Shown one piece after another: positions 1-11,600 of a DNA stretch of 64,000 nt. Location of the stretch: NCBI GenBank assembly GCA_033439685.1, contig JAUEDM010000002.1:1674001-1738000 (forward strand). The letters are read 5' to 3'. Source of the stretch: Apodospora peruviana (Eukaryota > Ascomycota > Sordariomycetes > Sordariales > Lasiosphaeriaceae). Position 1 is the stretch's first letter, and the number at the start of each line of letters is the position of its first letter. The position numbers were made by a program, and so were the translations under genes. A model generated the notes under the pieces. That model saw only the letters and a list, made by a program, of their open reading frames with translations, did no database searches and was not told the origin of the DNA.

Positions 1-553
1 CTTCTGACACCCTAACAGAGTGTTAAAAGAGAAGGGACATTCGACCCCAAACCCGACCTGTCATGTTGCTGAACATAGAGGACCCGAACCGAGACTCTTT
101 CTGCCCCATTTTTGTGCTGATTTCCTTTTAATAAACGAATCCCATCATACACATCTTTGACCCGCCGCCGCTATCATGAAATCAAAGACGTCCCACCAAC
201 ACTTGCTCTCCCAGCCAGTAGGGGGACCAAATCCAAATCGGGTTTGTCCTCGCCTGTCTGGTCTTCCCATACGTCGTTCATTAAAGAGGCCAGTCGGACC
301 GTTTATTGCAGTGATCTTTTCCGCGTATAACTCCCGTAAATGAGTAACCGAGTTGCCATCAATACAATGCCCCGAAGTCTTGCCGTCGTCCCAACCAGGC
401 AACCGAAGCCTATCTTGTGGTTCGGCGGCGCCGCCTCATCTGTTACTTCCATACTCTGGTAACTGGCTTTGCGCTGGCACAAACTTCTACAGGAGATGCA
501 GGTCGAACCAGCAGACCCCTTGAAGCGTGCGCGTTGCCACACTCTAACCCAGC
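1..553. other. 3' flank of the elongase gene, no gene seen
   Basis: This stretch lies downstream of the elongase stop codon. Short open frames occur on both strands, but none shows a recognisable domain, a plausible splice pattern or codon use like the neighbouring genes. It probably holds the elongase 3' untranslated region plus spacer. Confidence 0.5.
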
Positions 554-1750
554 TCAAGCCTTCCGAGACCGAGTGACGGAGCCGTTGGTCTTGACGCCCG
601 AGGACTTGGCGCTTCCATTAGCCGCGCCTCCGCTGAGGACGTAGTTCGGGTCCGGCAGAGGAGCCTGGCTCATTCTGCGCACAGCCTTGCGGCCACTGGG
701 GCGCTTTCCATCCTTCTTATAGGTGGCGATGTAGAAGGAGATGAACAGAACAAGGTAAGAGCTGATAATACCCATGCCCGAGAAAGCAGCGAACTCCTCG
801 CCGGCGCACTTGCCAGAATTGGGCATCCACTGGAAGTAGGTCGAGGTGAAGTATGTATAGGAAGCGAAGTAGACAAAGCCTAATGTGTTGATTAGCGCCT
901 ATCGGCCAGAAACGAGGACTCCGATACATACCAAGATCAATGACGAACTGGATAATCTGGAGACGAGTAATCCACTCCTTCCACCAGATGCGAATGCCAC
1001 GTGCGCTCTGGAAGTAGTACCAGTACATGACGACGTGAACAGTCAGGTTGAGGGTGATGGGCACCCACGACACCGCAGTCGACCCAATCAGTTGAGTGTA
1101 GCACAGGAGGGCCGTCGCGCCGTGGTGATAGCAGTGGAGGAAGGCTGAGAGCCGGTCAGTCAGTAATTGGTTGAAATGCGGAAGTGCCAAGAAAGGCTTA
1201 CTCAGGGGCTTCTTCTTGAGGAACAAAAAGCAGGTATCAAGGAGTTCGAGGTACTTGGTTAGGTAGTTCAACTAAAGACTTGGTCAGCGCCATGCGACTT
1301 TCGATGAAGCAGCGGATCGTGACGGACGTAGTAGAGGACAACCAGGGGCTGAGTCCAACCGCCATCCGCATCGCAGATGGCGTAGAAGATACCCTTGCGG
1401 GCCACGGTTCCAAGCAGCTGCTCAATGAAGAGCACGAGCAGAATCCCGCTGATGGCGGTCAGGTAGAAGTTGTGAATCAAGAAGAGAGTTCTCAGCTTGA
1501 ACGGCTCGCGGTTGCGCATCAGTTGCCGACCGCCAAAGATAATGGTGTAGTAAATGATGATGAAGATGCTCGTCTCTTTCAACGTCGACATGGGCGTCTT
1601 GCCCGGGACGAATTTGAAGTCTTCTGCGGGGTAGCCGGCGACGGCCTCGAAGGCCTTGCTGAAAATGGGCCATAGATGGACGCCGAACGGACGATCGAGG
1701 GTCGGAACGGGGATCTTGTCGAATAACGCGGCGGGGCTTGCGGTCGCCAT
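554..1750 (-). CDS. ELO family fatty acid elongase (3-ketoacyl-CoA synthase)
   Basis: The product is a membrane condensing enzyme of the endoplasmic reticulum. The family joins malonyl-CoA to a long-chain acyl-CoA in the first step of very-long-chain fatty acid elongation, feeding sphingolipid synthesis. The model has four exons (1750-1328, 1271-1202, 1144-932, 879-554) and gives 343 residues, usual for ELO proteins. The diagnostic histidine box HCYHH follows the KYLELLDT and FLFLKKKPL blocks, and several hydrophobic helices are present (for example around IFIIIYYTIIFGG and the C-terminal SSYLVLFISFYIA). The tail is basic and ends RSRKA, resembling an ER retention signal. Introns 880-931, 1145-1201 and 1272-1327 remove frame breaks exactly. 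The first intron has a less common GTCCGT donor. The start is the first in-frame ATG, followed by a conserved-looking MATASPAALFDKIPVP. Which yeast paralogue (Elo1, Elo2 or Elo3) it matches cannot be decided by eye. Confidence 0.93.
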
Positions 1751-3496
1751 TTTGAGAATGTCAGTTCAGTTGTGCGACGATCAGGCTCTAGATATAAGTC
1801 AATTAGACGGATGACTCTCGGCATGTGAGAAGGAATAGGAGATGGCGCACGACTTTTGTATCGTTGAATACGGGGTACGCAATGCGATGCAAGAAATTTT
1901 CGTAGGACAATCGGGAGTCGCGGATCGCCGACTTGGGGGGTCAGATTAGGCGATAGATCAGCCACCAACAGACTGCAAGACAAACAGAAATGATGGTCAG
2001 AAGGAGTGACGAGAAGAGAAGGGACAAAAGAGAAGACCCAAGGAGGCGGGGACCAACGTTGCCAGTTGACCTTGGGACAGACGTAGAAAGTTCGTTGAAG
2101 GAGAAGGTCGGGAAGGATAGAAGGCGCAGAAGACCAAAATATTTTGAAGGTCTGCTACAAGTGAACACGGTCACGGCACAGCGCGGGCACCCGGCCCTGG
2201 CACTGACACTGGGCAGGGCAGACCGACAGCCACTTCCCAGTGGCCCACCCGTGTCAAAAGGGGGAAGTGGGAAACAGATTTAGCACAACCCGGCTGGCCC
2301 GCTCGCTAGGCTCAACTGCTCGCGATTGCTTGGCCCGCTCATTTCTCATTTCATGTTCCTGCATGTGATGTCCTCATTTTCGGGACCAATCTGAACCCTC
2401 CAATCAGAGCCGCTCACCAACTGTTGCATCTTTTGCACCTTCCCATCGGCCAGACCCCGGACCTCGGGAACTTGAAGTCGCCGCGGTGAACGACACTGGA
2501 CGCGACAGCGGGGATCCAGCAACGCGGGTGCAGGTGCCATCGCTCCGCCGCTCCCGGACGGTATCCATTAAGGAGGCCGGCGTCGGGGGCTCTTGTTTTG
2601 CATCATTGCATGGAGAAGCCGAGTCATGACGAGCGGGCGAAACGTGTCTCGATGAGCTTTCTGGATTCTGCCGGACGGGAAGCTTACTATAAAAGCCTGC
2701 CGACAATTCTAGGGGACAAGGAGCGTCAACTACCCAAATATCAGACCCAATTGGCCTTGGTGCTCTTGTTGGACTGCTGAATACATCTCACTATTTTGCA
2801 CGGGATGCTCTGGATCATGGATGTCATTTTGAGGCTCTGCTGGGAGTCTGGCAGCACGGGCGAATGCACAAGCACGACGAAGAGAAAGACTCAAGCAACA
2901 GCTTTTGTCCTGCCGCCAACAACCTCTTATCCGTACCGGTATTTGAGTGAGGGATTGACGGTAGACTCTCAGACTTAGGTGAGGTCGTGATGAAAACATT
3001 CATGATGTCGTTATCTCGTTGAGCCAAAGCTCCGGTCAAGTCGAGGCTCAATAATGTCTGATGCGAGCTTCTGGACGGACGGAACCAAACGTGGTTACCC
3101 AGTCAGATGGAAGCAAAATCCAGGCCTTTGATTGGCTGTATGCGCTCAAAAGGTGGGGCTATCCGCTCAATTGCATTACCGTTTATTAGGCAGAAATCGA
3201 GAACCAGAGCTTGGTGCAGCAAAGCTGGGAGCTCCCGCCCGGAGGTGAGGAAAAAACGCAGCTAGTCAACTAAGCGAAAAAGGGCGGAGCCGAAAGATCA
3301 TTCGATGCAATGGCCGTGGCTTCCCTGATCGCCGCCAGCACCAAAGCAAAAGACTCAAACCGCACACCTCCAGCTCTACCAGACTCGCCCCATTCGAACC
3401 AATTGACCCCGAACCTCCTCCGGGACCAGCCTTTCTCGTCGAGCCCAGCCGCTCCGCCGCCCAATTGTTTATTACTGCAGCTTCCGATCCCCCAAA
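1751..3496. promoter_or_regulatory. Divergent promoter region between elongase and COX6
   Basis: This 1.7 kb holds no convincing gene. It separates two genes that read away from each other, so it should contain both promoters. CCAAT pentamers, the target of the HAP (CBC) activator known to drive respiratory genes in fungi, occur at 2747-2754 (CCAATTGG, both strands), 3131-3135 (as ATTGG) and 3399-3403. A TATAAAAG occurs near 2687. GC-rich sequence lies around 2180-2240. Assigning any of these to a gene is inference. Confidence 0.45.
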
Positions 3497-4384
3497 ATGT
3501 CGGCCTCAATGCTTCGCGCCGCCCTTCGCGGCCCCTCCAGCTCGTTCTTCCGCGCCAACAGCATCACCGCTGCCCGGCCTCAGCCGCTCGCTGCCCGTGC
3601 CGGCCTCGTGGTCCCGACCGTTCTCGCCCTGCCCTCTAACAGCTTCAGCACAACGACCCGCATGCGCTCCGAGCACGAGGAGGAGACGTTTGAGGAGTTT
3701 TCTGCTCGGTGAGTTGCTGCCTCTCCAGCCAGGGCAAGCTTTGAAGCTAGCAGCTCCCAATGACGTGGATCCCCGTCGGTGGCCCACTCGTCAAAGAAAC
3801 GACAGCATCTGTTTGAGCATCCTCAATTCCTAACAAGCTTGCTCTGGCAAACAGGTACGAGAAGGAGTTTGATGGTGTGCAGGATTCCTTTGAGCTTCAG
3901 GTAAGGGCCCGCGCCCCACGTCACACCTCGCGTCACTTGCACTACAAATAGACACCAGCCAAGAGATATCTCTTTGCGTCACAGACTAACAAAGATGACC
4001 AGCGCAACCTGAACAATGCTTTCGCCTACGATCTGGTTCCCTCTCCTGCCGTCCTCTCGGCTGCCCTAAGGGCCGCGCGGAGAGTCGACGACTTCCCGAC
4101 CGCTGTCCGTATCTTCGAGGGTAAGGGATAAAAAAACACAAACCCCCTTTCCTCCGGATAAAACGGGACCGGCCATCGCCTACCGCAAAATGTCTAGACG
4201 GGATATTCGAAAGGCACTCATGATAGCTAACCTCTTTGCCTCTTTTTTTCTCCAAACAGGAATCAAGGCCAAGGTCGAGAACAAGGGCCAATACGAGCAG
4301 TACCTCGCCGAGCTCAAGCCCCTGCGCGAGGAGCTCGGCATCTCCTTGAAGGAGGAACTATTCCCCGAGACGGCAAAGGAATAG
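3497..4384 (+). CDS. cox6: Cytochrome c oxidase subunit 6 (Cox6 / mammalian Va family), mitochondrial
   Basis: The product is a nuclear-encoded structural subunit of respiratory complex IV, on the matrix side of the inner membrane. Four exons (3497-3708, 3855-3900, 4003-4120, 4260-4384) give 166 residues. Residues 1 to about 52 form an Arg/Ser/Ala-rich mitochondrial presequence ending near the FSTTTRMRSEHEEE segment. The mature part has the family blocks EEETFEEFSARYEKEFD, NNAFAYDLVPSPAVLSAALR, ARRVDDFPTAVRIFEGIKAK and the C-terminal LREELGISLKEELFPE, very close in pattern to yeast Cox6. The introns have GTGAGT or GTAAGG-type donors and keep frame (phases 2, 0, 1). The start sits in an ACAAAATG-like context immediately before the presequence, and no better upstream ATG continues the frame. 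Upstream CCAAT boxes would fit HAP-type regulation of respiratory genes. Confidence 0.95.
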
Positions 4385-4940
4385 ACTGTTGCTTCTAAAG
4401 AACAGAAGAAACTGGCTGGGAGGAGAGCAAAGGGATGGAAAAGGAAAATGAAAACTTGGTACCGAGCATCGATTTTGTGAATACACCAACCTACCAAACA
4501 CCATCACCGACTACAAACAAAATGGTCCTAGTCTCCTAATGGCGGTAGCGGCGGAGGAGGCGGGTTAGAGAAAGATGGGGAGGGAGATGAGGGAGGGAAG
4601 GGTGGGTTAGGGAACAGCCTGGCCCCTCTTAAAATCTGTATATGTCTTTTTTTCTAGACTTTATAAATGGGGAGGTTTTTGCTACTACTGTTACTACTAC
4701 AACGACAACGGCCTAGGTATAAAACAGAACCTATAGATCTGAGTGACTACCTACCTATACCTGATTCAAGAAAAATTCACAATCTTTGTGCCGAGTGCTA
4801 GACGTAAATTTCGGTCCATATCATATTACAAGAGACAGCTCTTGGAAAACGACATAATTTTGTCATAATTTTTCTTTCAAACTGTTTCGACTGGATCACA
4901 CCGAGAATTGCACTAGAACCCTGTCTTTTCCTTTCTCTTG

Positions 4941-4982
4941 GTTTTTTTTTTTTTTGGGGGGGGGGGGGAGGGGGAGGGGGGG
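4941..4982. repeat. Oligo-T run followed by oligo-G run
   Basis: About 14 T are followed directly by 13 G, then G5 and G7 blocks separated by single A residues. The plus strand G blocks could form a G-quadruplex. The tract lies about 560 bases past the COX6 stop codon. Homopolymer length may be affected by sequencing error. Confidence 0.8.
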
Positions 4983-5443
4983 ACATCACGGTACCTTCTG
5001 ACGATCTGTCTCAGGAGCTCTTGTTTCGTTTTTATTATTTTATGTTGCATAGCAAGTTGACCACCTGAGCTCAGTGCCATGGAGATTTTACGATCCAGAG
5101 ATAGGCCCCTAGGTGGTGGTCTTGTCCCAAAATATACCTATTTTGGGTATTTAGTTATCCATTAGACCAGTATGAGACAGGTTCATGATCCATTTTGGTT
5201 TTCCATAATCTAGGTACCTAGGTATACATCGGCTGTCGCATCATCACAAAAAAAAAGCAGAGAGATGTTGACTGTTGGCTGACTGGCTGGCGAGCTATAA
5301 ATATTGTGAAATAATGATATAAACTGTACTGTTTATTACAAACGTACGTAACTAGCATCCTCTCGCCTGCACCCAATGCACCAACCGTGACAACAGCAAA
5401 TATGAAACCTGTCCCTCCTTATCCGTTCCGCTCGCGCAACCAT

Positions 5444-5462
5444 TATATATATATATATATAT
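5444..5462. repeat. TA dinucleotide repeat
   Basis: A run of about nine TA units lies in the COX6 / chromodomain-gene spacer. It is a simple microsatellite with no visible coding role. Confidence 0.85.
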
Positions 5463-5494
5463 GTACCTATCTGTCTGTCCCGAGTCTCCTCTCG

Positions 5495-5512
5495 CACACA
5501 CACACACACACA
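5495..5512. repeat. CA dinucleotide repeat
   Basis: Nine CA units lie about 35 bases past the TA run in the same spacer. It is a simple microsatellite. Confidence 0.85.
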
Positions 5513-5570
5513 TCCATCCATCTGCCCAGATACCTAACATGTCTTAAACTCCATCTAGAAGACCCTTCTA

Positions 5571-5720
5571 GTGTCGTCGATTCCACGGGAAGCCACCTAG
5601 CAATGTGCTAGGCTAGCAATATCTCCATTGATCAAACGAGCACATACCGTGGCCAGTCCGGAAGGTGAATGTCGTCTATTGGGAAGCCACCTAGCAGTGT
5701 GCTAGGCTAGCAAATATCTG
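5571..5720. repeat. Two-copy diverged direct repeat with an internal palindrome
   Basis: Copies at about 5571-5630 and 5670-5725 share TGTCGTC(G/T)ATT, then GGGAAGCCACCTAGCA and GTGCTAGGCTAGCA, with a few mismatches and small gaps. Each copy contains the inverted repeat CCTAGCA-N3-TGCTAGG. The core starts are 94 bases apart. No coding frame or known element accounts for it. Confidence 0.8.
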
Positions 5721-6410
5721 CATTTGACTAAGCATCGCGGTCTTCCGTGAGGATGTCTGGTGCAAGTAGACGATGAAGGTAACGGTGTCGGACTCTGAGG
5801 CGCTCCGTTCTTTTGTGAACATTGCTTTTGTTATGGTCGCAGCGAGTCAGCCAGAATAGTTGTTGTGATGTCGTTCTCCGCCACCAGTTCCAGAGCGAGC
5901 AGAACCCAAAGTTTGGTCTGCCACTCTGAAACGCTCCATATGCTGGATCAGGATTCTGTTGACGTGTTCGTCCACCCAACATTGAATATCAAACATTTCT
6001 GATGACTCCTTTCCTCCGCTCCACATTTTATGTTTTTAGAAACAAAGTATCGCGCCTCGTCGGTCATGTCCCATGCCCCTGTCAATGACAATGGAAGTAT
6101 ACACCATGCCAAAACTCGTCCGTTCCCTACTAAGACCTAGTAGGTACTAGAGACTTGGTCTTCGTAAATGGATGCAAAGGGATAACACCATCCTTGCGCC
6201 ATATGCCTGCTGTTGACAAAACCACAAGGCTAGCAAGGCGAAAGAAAATAAAAGTTGAGAAAAGCCAGCCAAACACCCCGAAACAATGTGAAAGAAAGCA
6301 ATAATAACACAGAGAATTGGCTGCGTATGTCGTGCGCGTCATATATCGTCCTCGTACAGCTCGACTCCCCCAGCGATAATAACTGTGTGTCCTGGTTTAC
6401 AAGTCGTAGC

Positions 6411-9400
6411 CTAGTCCCGGAGGTGTGTCCAGCGACCATTACCCGTGGGGAATGCTGGTTGGCCTGTCTCGTTACCAGATACAGGAGCAGGGCTCGTGCC
6501 TCTACTAGCCGACCCGGTCACCCTGCTGCTGCCGCCGACGCGTGGACTCATTCCTACTCCCGGCCGCGGACTACGCGGGACACTAGCCTGCCGGGTCTCA
6601 CGCCGCCCAGTAGTCAACCGTCGGTTCTCTTCTCTTAAACGGTCCAGATCATTATTCGCTTCTTTGAGCCTGGCCTGAAGCTCGTCGTTTTGTTGATAAG
6701 CTAGGTCCAACTCGTGAGACTTGTTGATTTGGTGGATCTTAGCGAAATTCTCGCTGGCCTTTCTCTTAAGACCATCCACCTCCTTGGTGAGCTCCTTATT
6801 CGCGTCTCCAAGCTCAGATGCCTGGTTAGACGCGCGCTGATAGGCGTCACGGCTGTAGTCCAGATCATTTTCGGCACTTGCGAGCTTCTTCTCGAGGGAC
6901 TGAACCTTTGCCTCTGCTTCCGCCGCCGCTATCTTCGCTCTGGCGAGCTCTGCAACTTCAGGATTGGTTGAGGTTGTCAGCGCCTCGGTTGCCACCGCGA
7001 GCTTGACTTCCAGGGCTTTTTTCTCTTCCTTTAGCGCGGAGGTTTCCAGTTTGATTTTGTTGGCTGCCGTGGCCTCTTTAAGGGCCTCGTTACACTTTAC
7101 CTCGAACGTTCCGCGGTCGCGAAGCGCCTCCATGTACTTGGTCTGGATAGTACGAGTGGAGCGTTCGTGAGACTTTATTGACGCCTCAAGGGTCTTTATG
7201 TGATTTTCAGACTGACGACCGAGGGAGCGCTCGTTTGCCACGCGCTTTTCTAGTTCGGAAATCTTCACCGCCATCGCCTCTACTAGATGTAAAGGAAACT
7301 CAACTAGTTGCGTTGGGCCCGGCGTTGTGGTCGAAACACTCGCGAGTTTGCTCTTCAGCAGATCGCTCATACCCACAGGCGTTGATCTCCGTGGAGCATT
7401 TAGATCCTCCAGGATCCTGGCACGTTTTGGCGTTCCAATTTCATCGTCATCCAGCGGCCGCTTTCGACTGGTCGGTCTGTTTGAGATACCGCTCTCAGCC
7501 TGCTCCTGCTCTTGAGTCGCTGCTTGCGAGCTCGTCCAGAGGTCAAATACATCATCGGGCAGAGACTGCGCTACCCATGCACAGCCGCTTTCAGGAGCCC
7601 GCAAGTAGTTGGCAAATATCTGTGCGGCTTCGTGCGGCTCGGGAGCCCCCTGAGGAGACCTGAGGAGCCCCTTCGTCTTGACAACGCCAAGATTCAGTGC
7701 ATTCGTTCGCTCCGCGCCCCTTACACCATCGTCCATCTGCATATTAATATGCTCGATAGAATGGGTGACCACCAAAGAGAGGATAAGGGGTTCCGGGCCA
7801 TCACTGAATGCTTTGGATATATCGCAAGATCGTGCAGCATGGTCGAAAATCACGACAACGTCGATACCCTGAAAATGCTCCAAGCCTAGATCTGGTGGGG
7901 CTAAACGAACAAACAGGCCAGAATTCGGGCTGCCATTCGCAGTATCATTATCGAGATTTGAATAGTTGAAGTCGCCCACGGACAGAACGGCTTCGAGGTA
8001 CTCAACGGTTCGACCAGGGTCGCAAAGAATCAAGACCTGGATGCTTATGTCGCGAATGGCATTCAGAAACTCGTAGATAAACGAGAATTTGCTGTTTGTG
8101 CCAGTGGCGTGCTTCATCATGCCTTCGGGGTTCATTCCGCTGACATCGTCAACGTAAGCAGGCAGATCGCAGAGGTCTATTAGCTTTTGGAGGATGTCGG
8201 TCATCTTGGTCTCTAGTATCTCATCCGGTTCCTGTGATAGAGAGGTGAAAAACTCGCTGTACTCCGTCATGATCAACTTGTTCTCGCCGGATATTCTGCT
8301 GATGTACTCCGAGCGGGTATTGGCAGCCATAGGGAGCGTGACAAGGTAACGGCCGTGTGGACGCTCGCTGTCCTGATCCTCCGACGCGGCATCTGGATCG
8401 TAATGATCGGGCTCAGGCGCTGGAAGGATGGCCTCGACGTGATCTTCTTCATCGTGGCTCAGAATGTGATGATTATCACTGGCGACAGCATCGGGTGCCA
8501 TCAGGAGGGGATTGGCAGGCGCATTGGTCAAGTCTGATGGGGCCACGGTTGTGGGTATCTGCTCGAACATGTCGGGAGAGATGGTAGTCGGGGGGGCAGC
8601 GCCCGTGAAGTGAAGGGTCATATTGCGTCTAATCTCGTCCACAGTCGAGAGAGGCGTATCGTTAGATGAGCTCATGTCGAGATTGCGCGGGTTGATACCA
8701 GCCGGCGGTTCGGACCACAGCACCCCGTGTGTATTAGATGAGTCCTGTGGCGGTTCATTGCTTCCGGTGGGCAGAACAGACGATGGCGAGATTACCATTT
8801 GCTCTTGGAGATGCTCCGCCTCCGGCGCCAGACTTGCCTCTTGAGCCAAGAAAGCGTTGCGAAACTCCATCAATTCATCCACCGCTGAGCGCGGGGTGGC
8901 TCCTGATGTTGAACCGTCCATGCTCGAGTCTGTGGCAGTGGACGGTCGGGGGGTTGATGGTCGATCGTGCGTATCCGCCGGCACGGGGCAAGGGGATGCT
9001 GCACGGGAAGGAGAGTTGCCCTCGACTCGCTTCTGTACAGTATCGGGAATGGTCTCGTTCTCGACACTTCCAACAGTCTTTTGGGTCTGACTTCGGATCG
9101 TTGCAGGGCAGCTGCCAAGCGGGGCAACGACTTGAGCGGGTTGCGAGTTTAGCGGGGACGCAGCAGCACTGTACAAAGGCAGACTTGCTGGTACGACAAT
9201 GCCGTGCTCGTCCAAAGTGGGGCCCGGTGTGCCCACTTCGTTCTGTTCAGCCCTATTTAGATTTATTTCTTCCTCTCTTAGAGGTGACGTCTCCTTGTAT
9301 TCTCGAGACGAGATGCCGATATCAATGTCAGGCTGTGTCAGAAATCCCGAGGATGAGCTGGCGGGGTCTCTGCGTTCTGGCTGCTGGGGTGCAACTTCCA

Positions 9401-10409
9401 AGAGTGCACCGGGAAGAGTATCTCCAGTCTCCTGTAGTCCGTCGAATTCAGAGCCACCGGCTGGGGAGTCTGGCTGACGCGACGGTATCTCCGAGATAGA
9501 GTTCTCAAGAGAGATGGGCGTGACGGGATCAGGTTGGGATCTGTCGGTGCTGCTGTTCTCGGCGCCTGCTCCCTTACCGGTCGGCGAAGATTCGCGCAAC
9601 AGGAGATCTTCGGGTGAAGATGGAGATGGATAGCTATCCGGGAGCTCCTGTGAATCTGGGATTGTGCTTTGACTAATCCCGGCTTTCGGTCGAGTCTGAG
9701 ACCCGGCACTCTTGGACACCGAAATATCCTGCGAGGAGGTCTCCTGCGGCGACTGCTCGGAAGCCTCTTCTCCTTCCTCCTGCGAGGGCTGCTGGGAAAC
9801 CCCCTGCGAAGACTGCGAGGAGGCGACGGTCTGGTATTCGCTCGGGTTGAAATTGGGGTCTACTCCTATCTCGACCGCAATATCAACCTTTCGCTTCTTT
9901 GCCGGCCTCGTCTCCTCGCCGCTCTCGGGTGCAGAGCTTTGCTGCCGCCGCTTCGAACTTTGACTCGTGGCCAGCACCGGCTCGCTCTCGCTGGCGGCCG
10001 CAGTTGGTTTGCGACTCTGGGCCCGGGCACGCTTCTTCCGGCCCTGGTGCTTCTCCTTCTGCTTGCGCGCCTCCTTCTTTTTGTTCCAGGCAGCAATTGC
10101 CTTGGCGTTCGGGCTGTCCTTAGTCACCTAGAAAAGCAACGCAGTTAGCAGAGACACAAAGGGAAGCGTAAAGCGTGAAGCGAGTGTGATTCATAGTCAT
10201 ACCCAAGATGGTTCGTATCGCTTTCCTGTGGCCGGGTCGATGTCCTTCCACTTGGCTAGGTACTCGAGCTTTCCGTTACAACGTCTCTCGTCGATGACGT
10301 CAAGAATACTCCAGAACTTCTCCTGGTCTTGTTCAGACTCTTCCGAGTCTTCACCTTGTGGTGTCTTGGCCGGCGGGCGTTGTCTCAAGGCTCTTGACCC
10401 GCCGGTCAT
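6411..10409 (-). CDS. Chromodomain protein with HDA1-complex subunit 2/3-like domain and C-terminal coiled coil
   Basis: The product is a nuclear chromatin protein. Two exons (10409-10203 and 10127-6411) joined by a 75-base intron (GTATGA donor, TCTAG acceptor) give 1307 residues. Residues about 28-85 are a chromodomain-like module: EKFWSILDVIDERR, then LEYLAKWKDID and RYEPSW, the usual aromatic-cage region. Residues about 90-660 are low complexity, Ser/Gln/Pro-rich and basic at first, with likely nuclear signals. Residues about 670-960 resemble the helicase-like fold of yeast Hda2/Hda3, with blocks such as SEYISRISGENKLIMTEYSEFF, IQVLILCDPGRTVEYLEAVL and GIDVVVIFDHAARS. Residues about 1000-1230 are a heptad-rich coiled coil. 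By family it should scaffold a class II histone deacetylase, and it may correspond to Neurospora CDP-2 of the HCHC silencing complex; that assignment is from memory and unproven. The frame stays open 32 codons upstream of the chosen ATG without another ATG, so a further 5' exon is possible. Confidence 0.85.
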
Positions 10410-11600
10410 TGACGCGACGGTGGGTCCTGCGTCGGGCGTGGCGATGGCCTGCGACGCCGAGCTGCCAGTGATGCCGCGTCGGCTCTGCGAGTCGTCAGTC
10501 GGGGGTTAGATCTAAGGTACGGAATCCTCCTCGGGCCCTGCGTCTTTGCGTGCTCCGGCGCGTCGCAACTCGGAAACGCAGAGACGGCGGTCTTGCCGAT
10601 TTTGTGCAAGGCTACACTTGCCTTTGACCGTAGCTCCATTGGCATGGTTGCCGCTGCCCCGGGCTCGTGGTGCCTTGTCTCCACTTTACTGCTTCTGGTT
10701 TGTAATTGGTCAGCCTCATTCAATGTTAAATCGCCTCAGTGAGGTAGGCACGTGTTGGTGATTTGACTTCAAGGTACACAAGGACTCAACAAGGAAGGAC
10801 TAATTTCCCACAACGTGGTCCTAATGGACATGAACATGAAGGTTATACTTCAGTTTGCACTTTGATTCAACCCAAGTTGGGTCTGCAGTTTGAAGTGTGG
10901 GTAAGGTTCTGGTTGTGCAATGCACCTGCTGAGCTCCACGGTACCTGGTTGGTAGGTACCTTCCTTACCTTGTTGAAGTAAAAGGTACAGCTGCTGCTGC
11001 TGGCTATACCGAAGAGAAAATAAAATTTCTCTTGGACGCAAACTTGGCCGATTTCCTGTCGAGAATGATAACTTTTGGCTGTTCGTTGCACAAGGTGTAC
11101 GCAGGGCGAATGTCGAGTGCGAAATTCGATATCAGTCTCGTTGGACAGCAGTGGGACAAAAACTCCAAAAAGAATTTTCGTGACCGGGTCGAGGGGTTTA
11201 TAAGCCACCGAAAATTATGGACGGGCCCGGGAGGGGAAGACGGACAATAAGTGCCCGCCGAAAGTGCTAGAGGGGGCCATGGACAATAGGTAAGCCCGTT
11301 TGCCATTGCCGGTGGCTGGTGACTTCAATGATTGAGATGGGATGAAGTGTTCGGCTGCTTCAGACAATGGGCGGTACTGCAATGAAGGAAATGGTATGAG
11401 ATATTGGATCTAGGTGCTTCGTGGGGCCTGGCAATGGGGAAGCAAGCGAGGTACCACGGCATTCGATGTGAGGTAACCATGATACCCACCGCCTATTGTT
11501 TCTAGAAAAGGTAAACACAGTCTTCGTCGCTGCTCCCACTTCGATCTCCATCACTGATATTGTGTACTAATTACATTACCTAAATAAACCATCTTCCACC
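10410..11600. promoter_or_regulatory. Divergent spacer between chromodomain gene and sphingomyelinase-like gene
   Basis: No gene is convincing here. The segment next to 10410 keeps the chromodomain frame open to about 10505, so part of it may be 5' coding or leader sequence. Inverted GGTACC sequences flank TGGTTGGTA near 10940-10963. The last 60 bases before 11601 look like an ordinary A/C-rich fungal leader. Confidence 0.4.

Larger units (their letters stand above)
4385..6410. other. Convergent spacer of 2 kb with simple and short direct repeats, no gene seen
   Basis: COX6 and the chromodomain gene converge on this stretch, so it holds two 3' ends. It is rich in low-complexity DNA: an adjoining T run and G run (4941-4982), a TA run (about 5444-5462), a CA run (5495-5512) and a diverged direct repeat (5571-5720). 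A palindromic CTAGGTACCTAG lies near 5211. Open frames here are short and have no recognisable domain. Confidence 0.55.
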
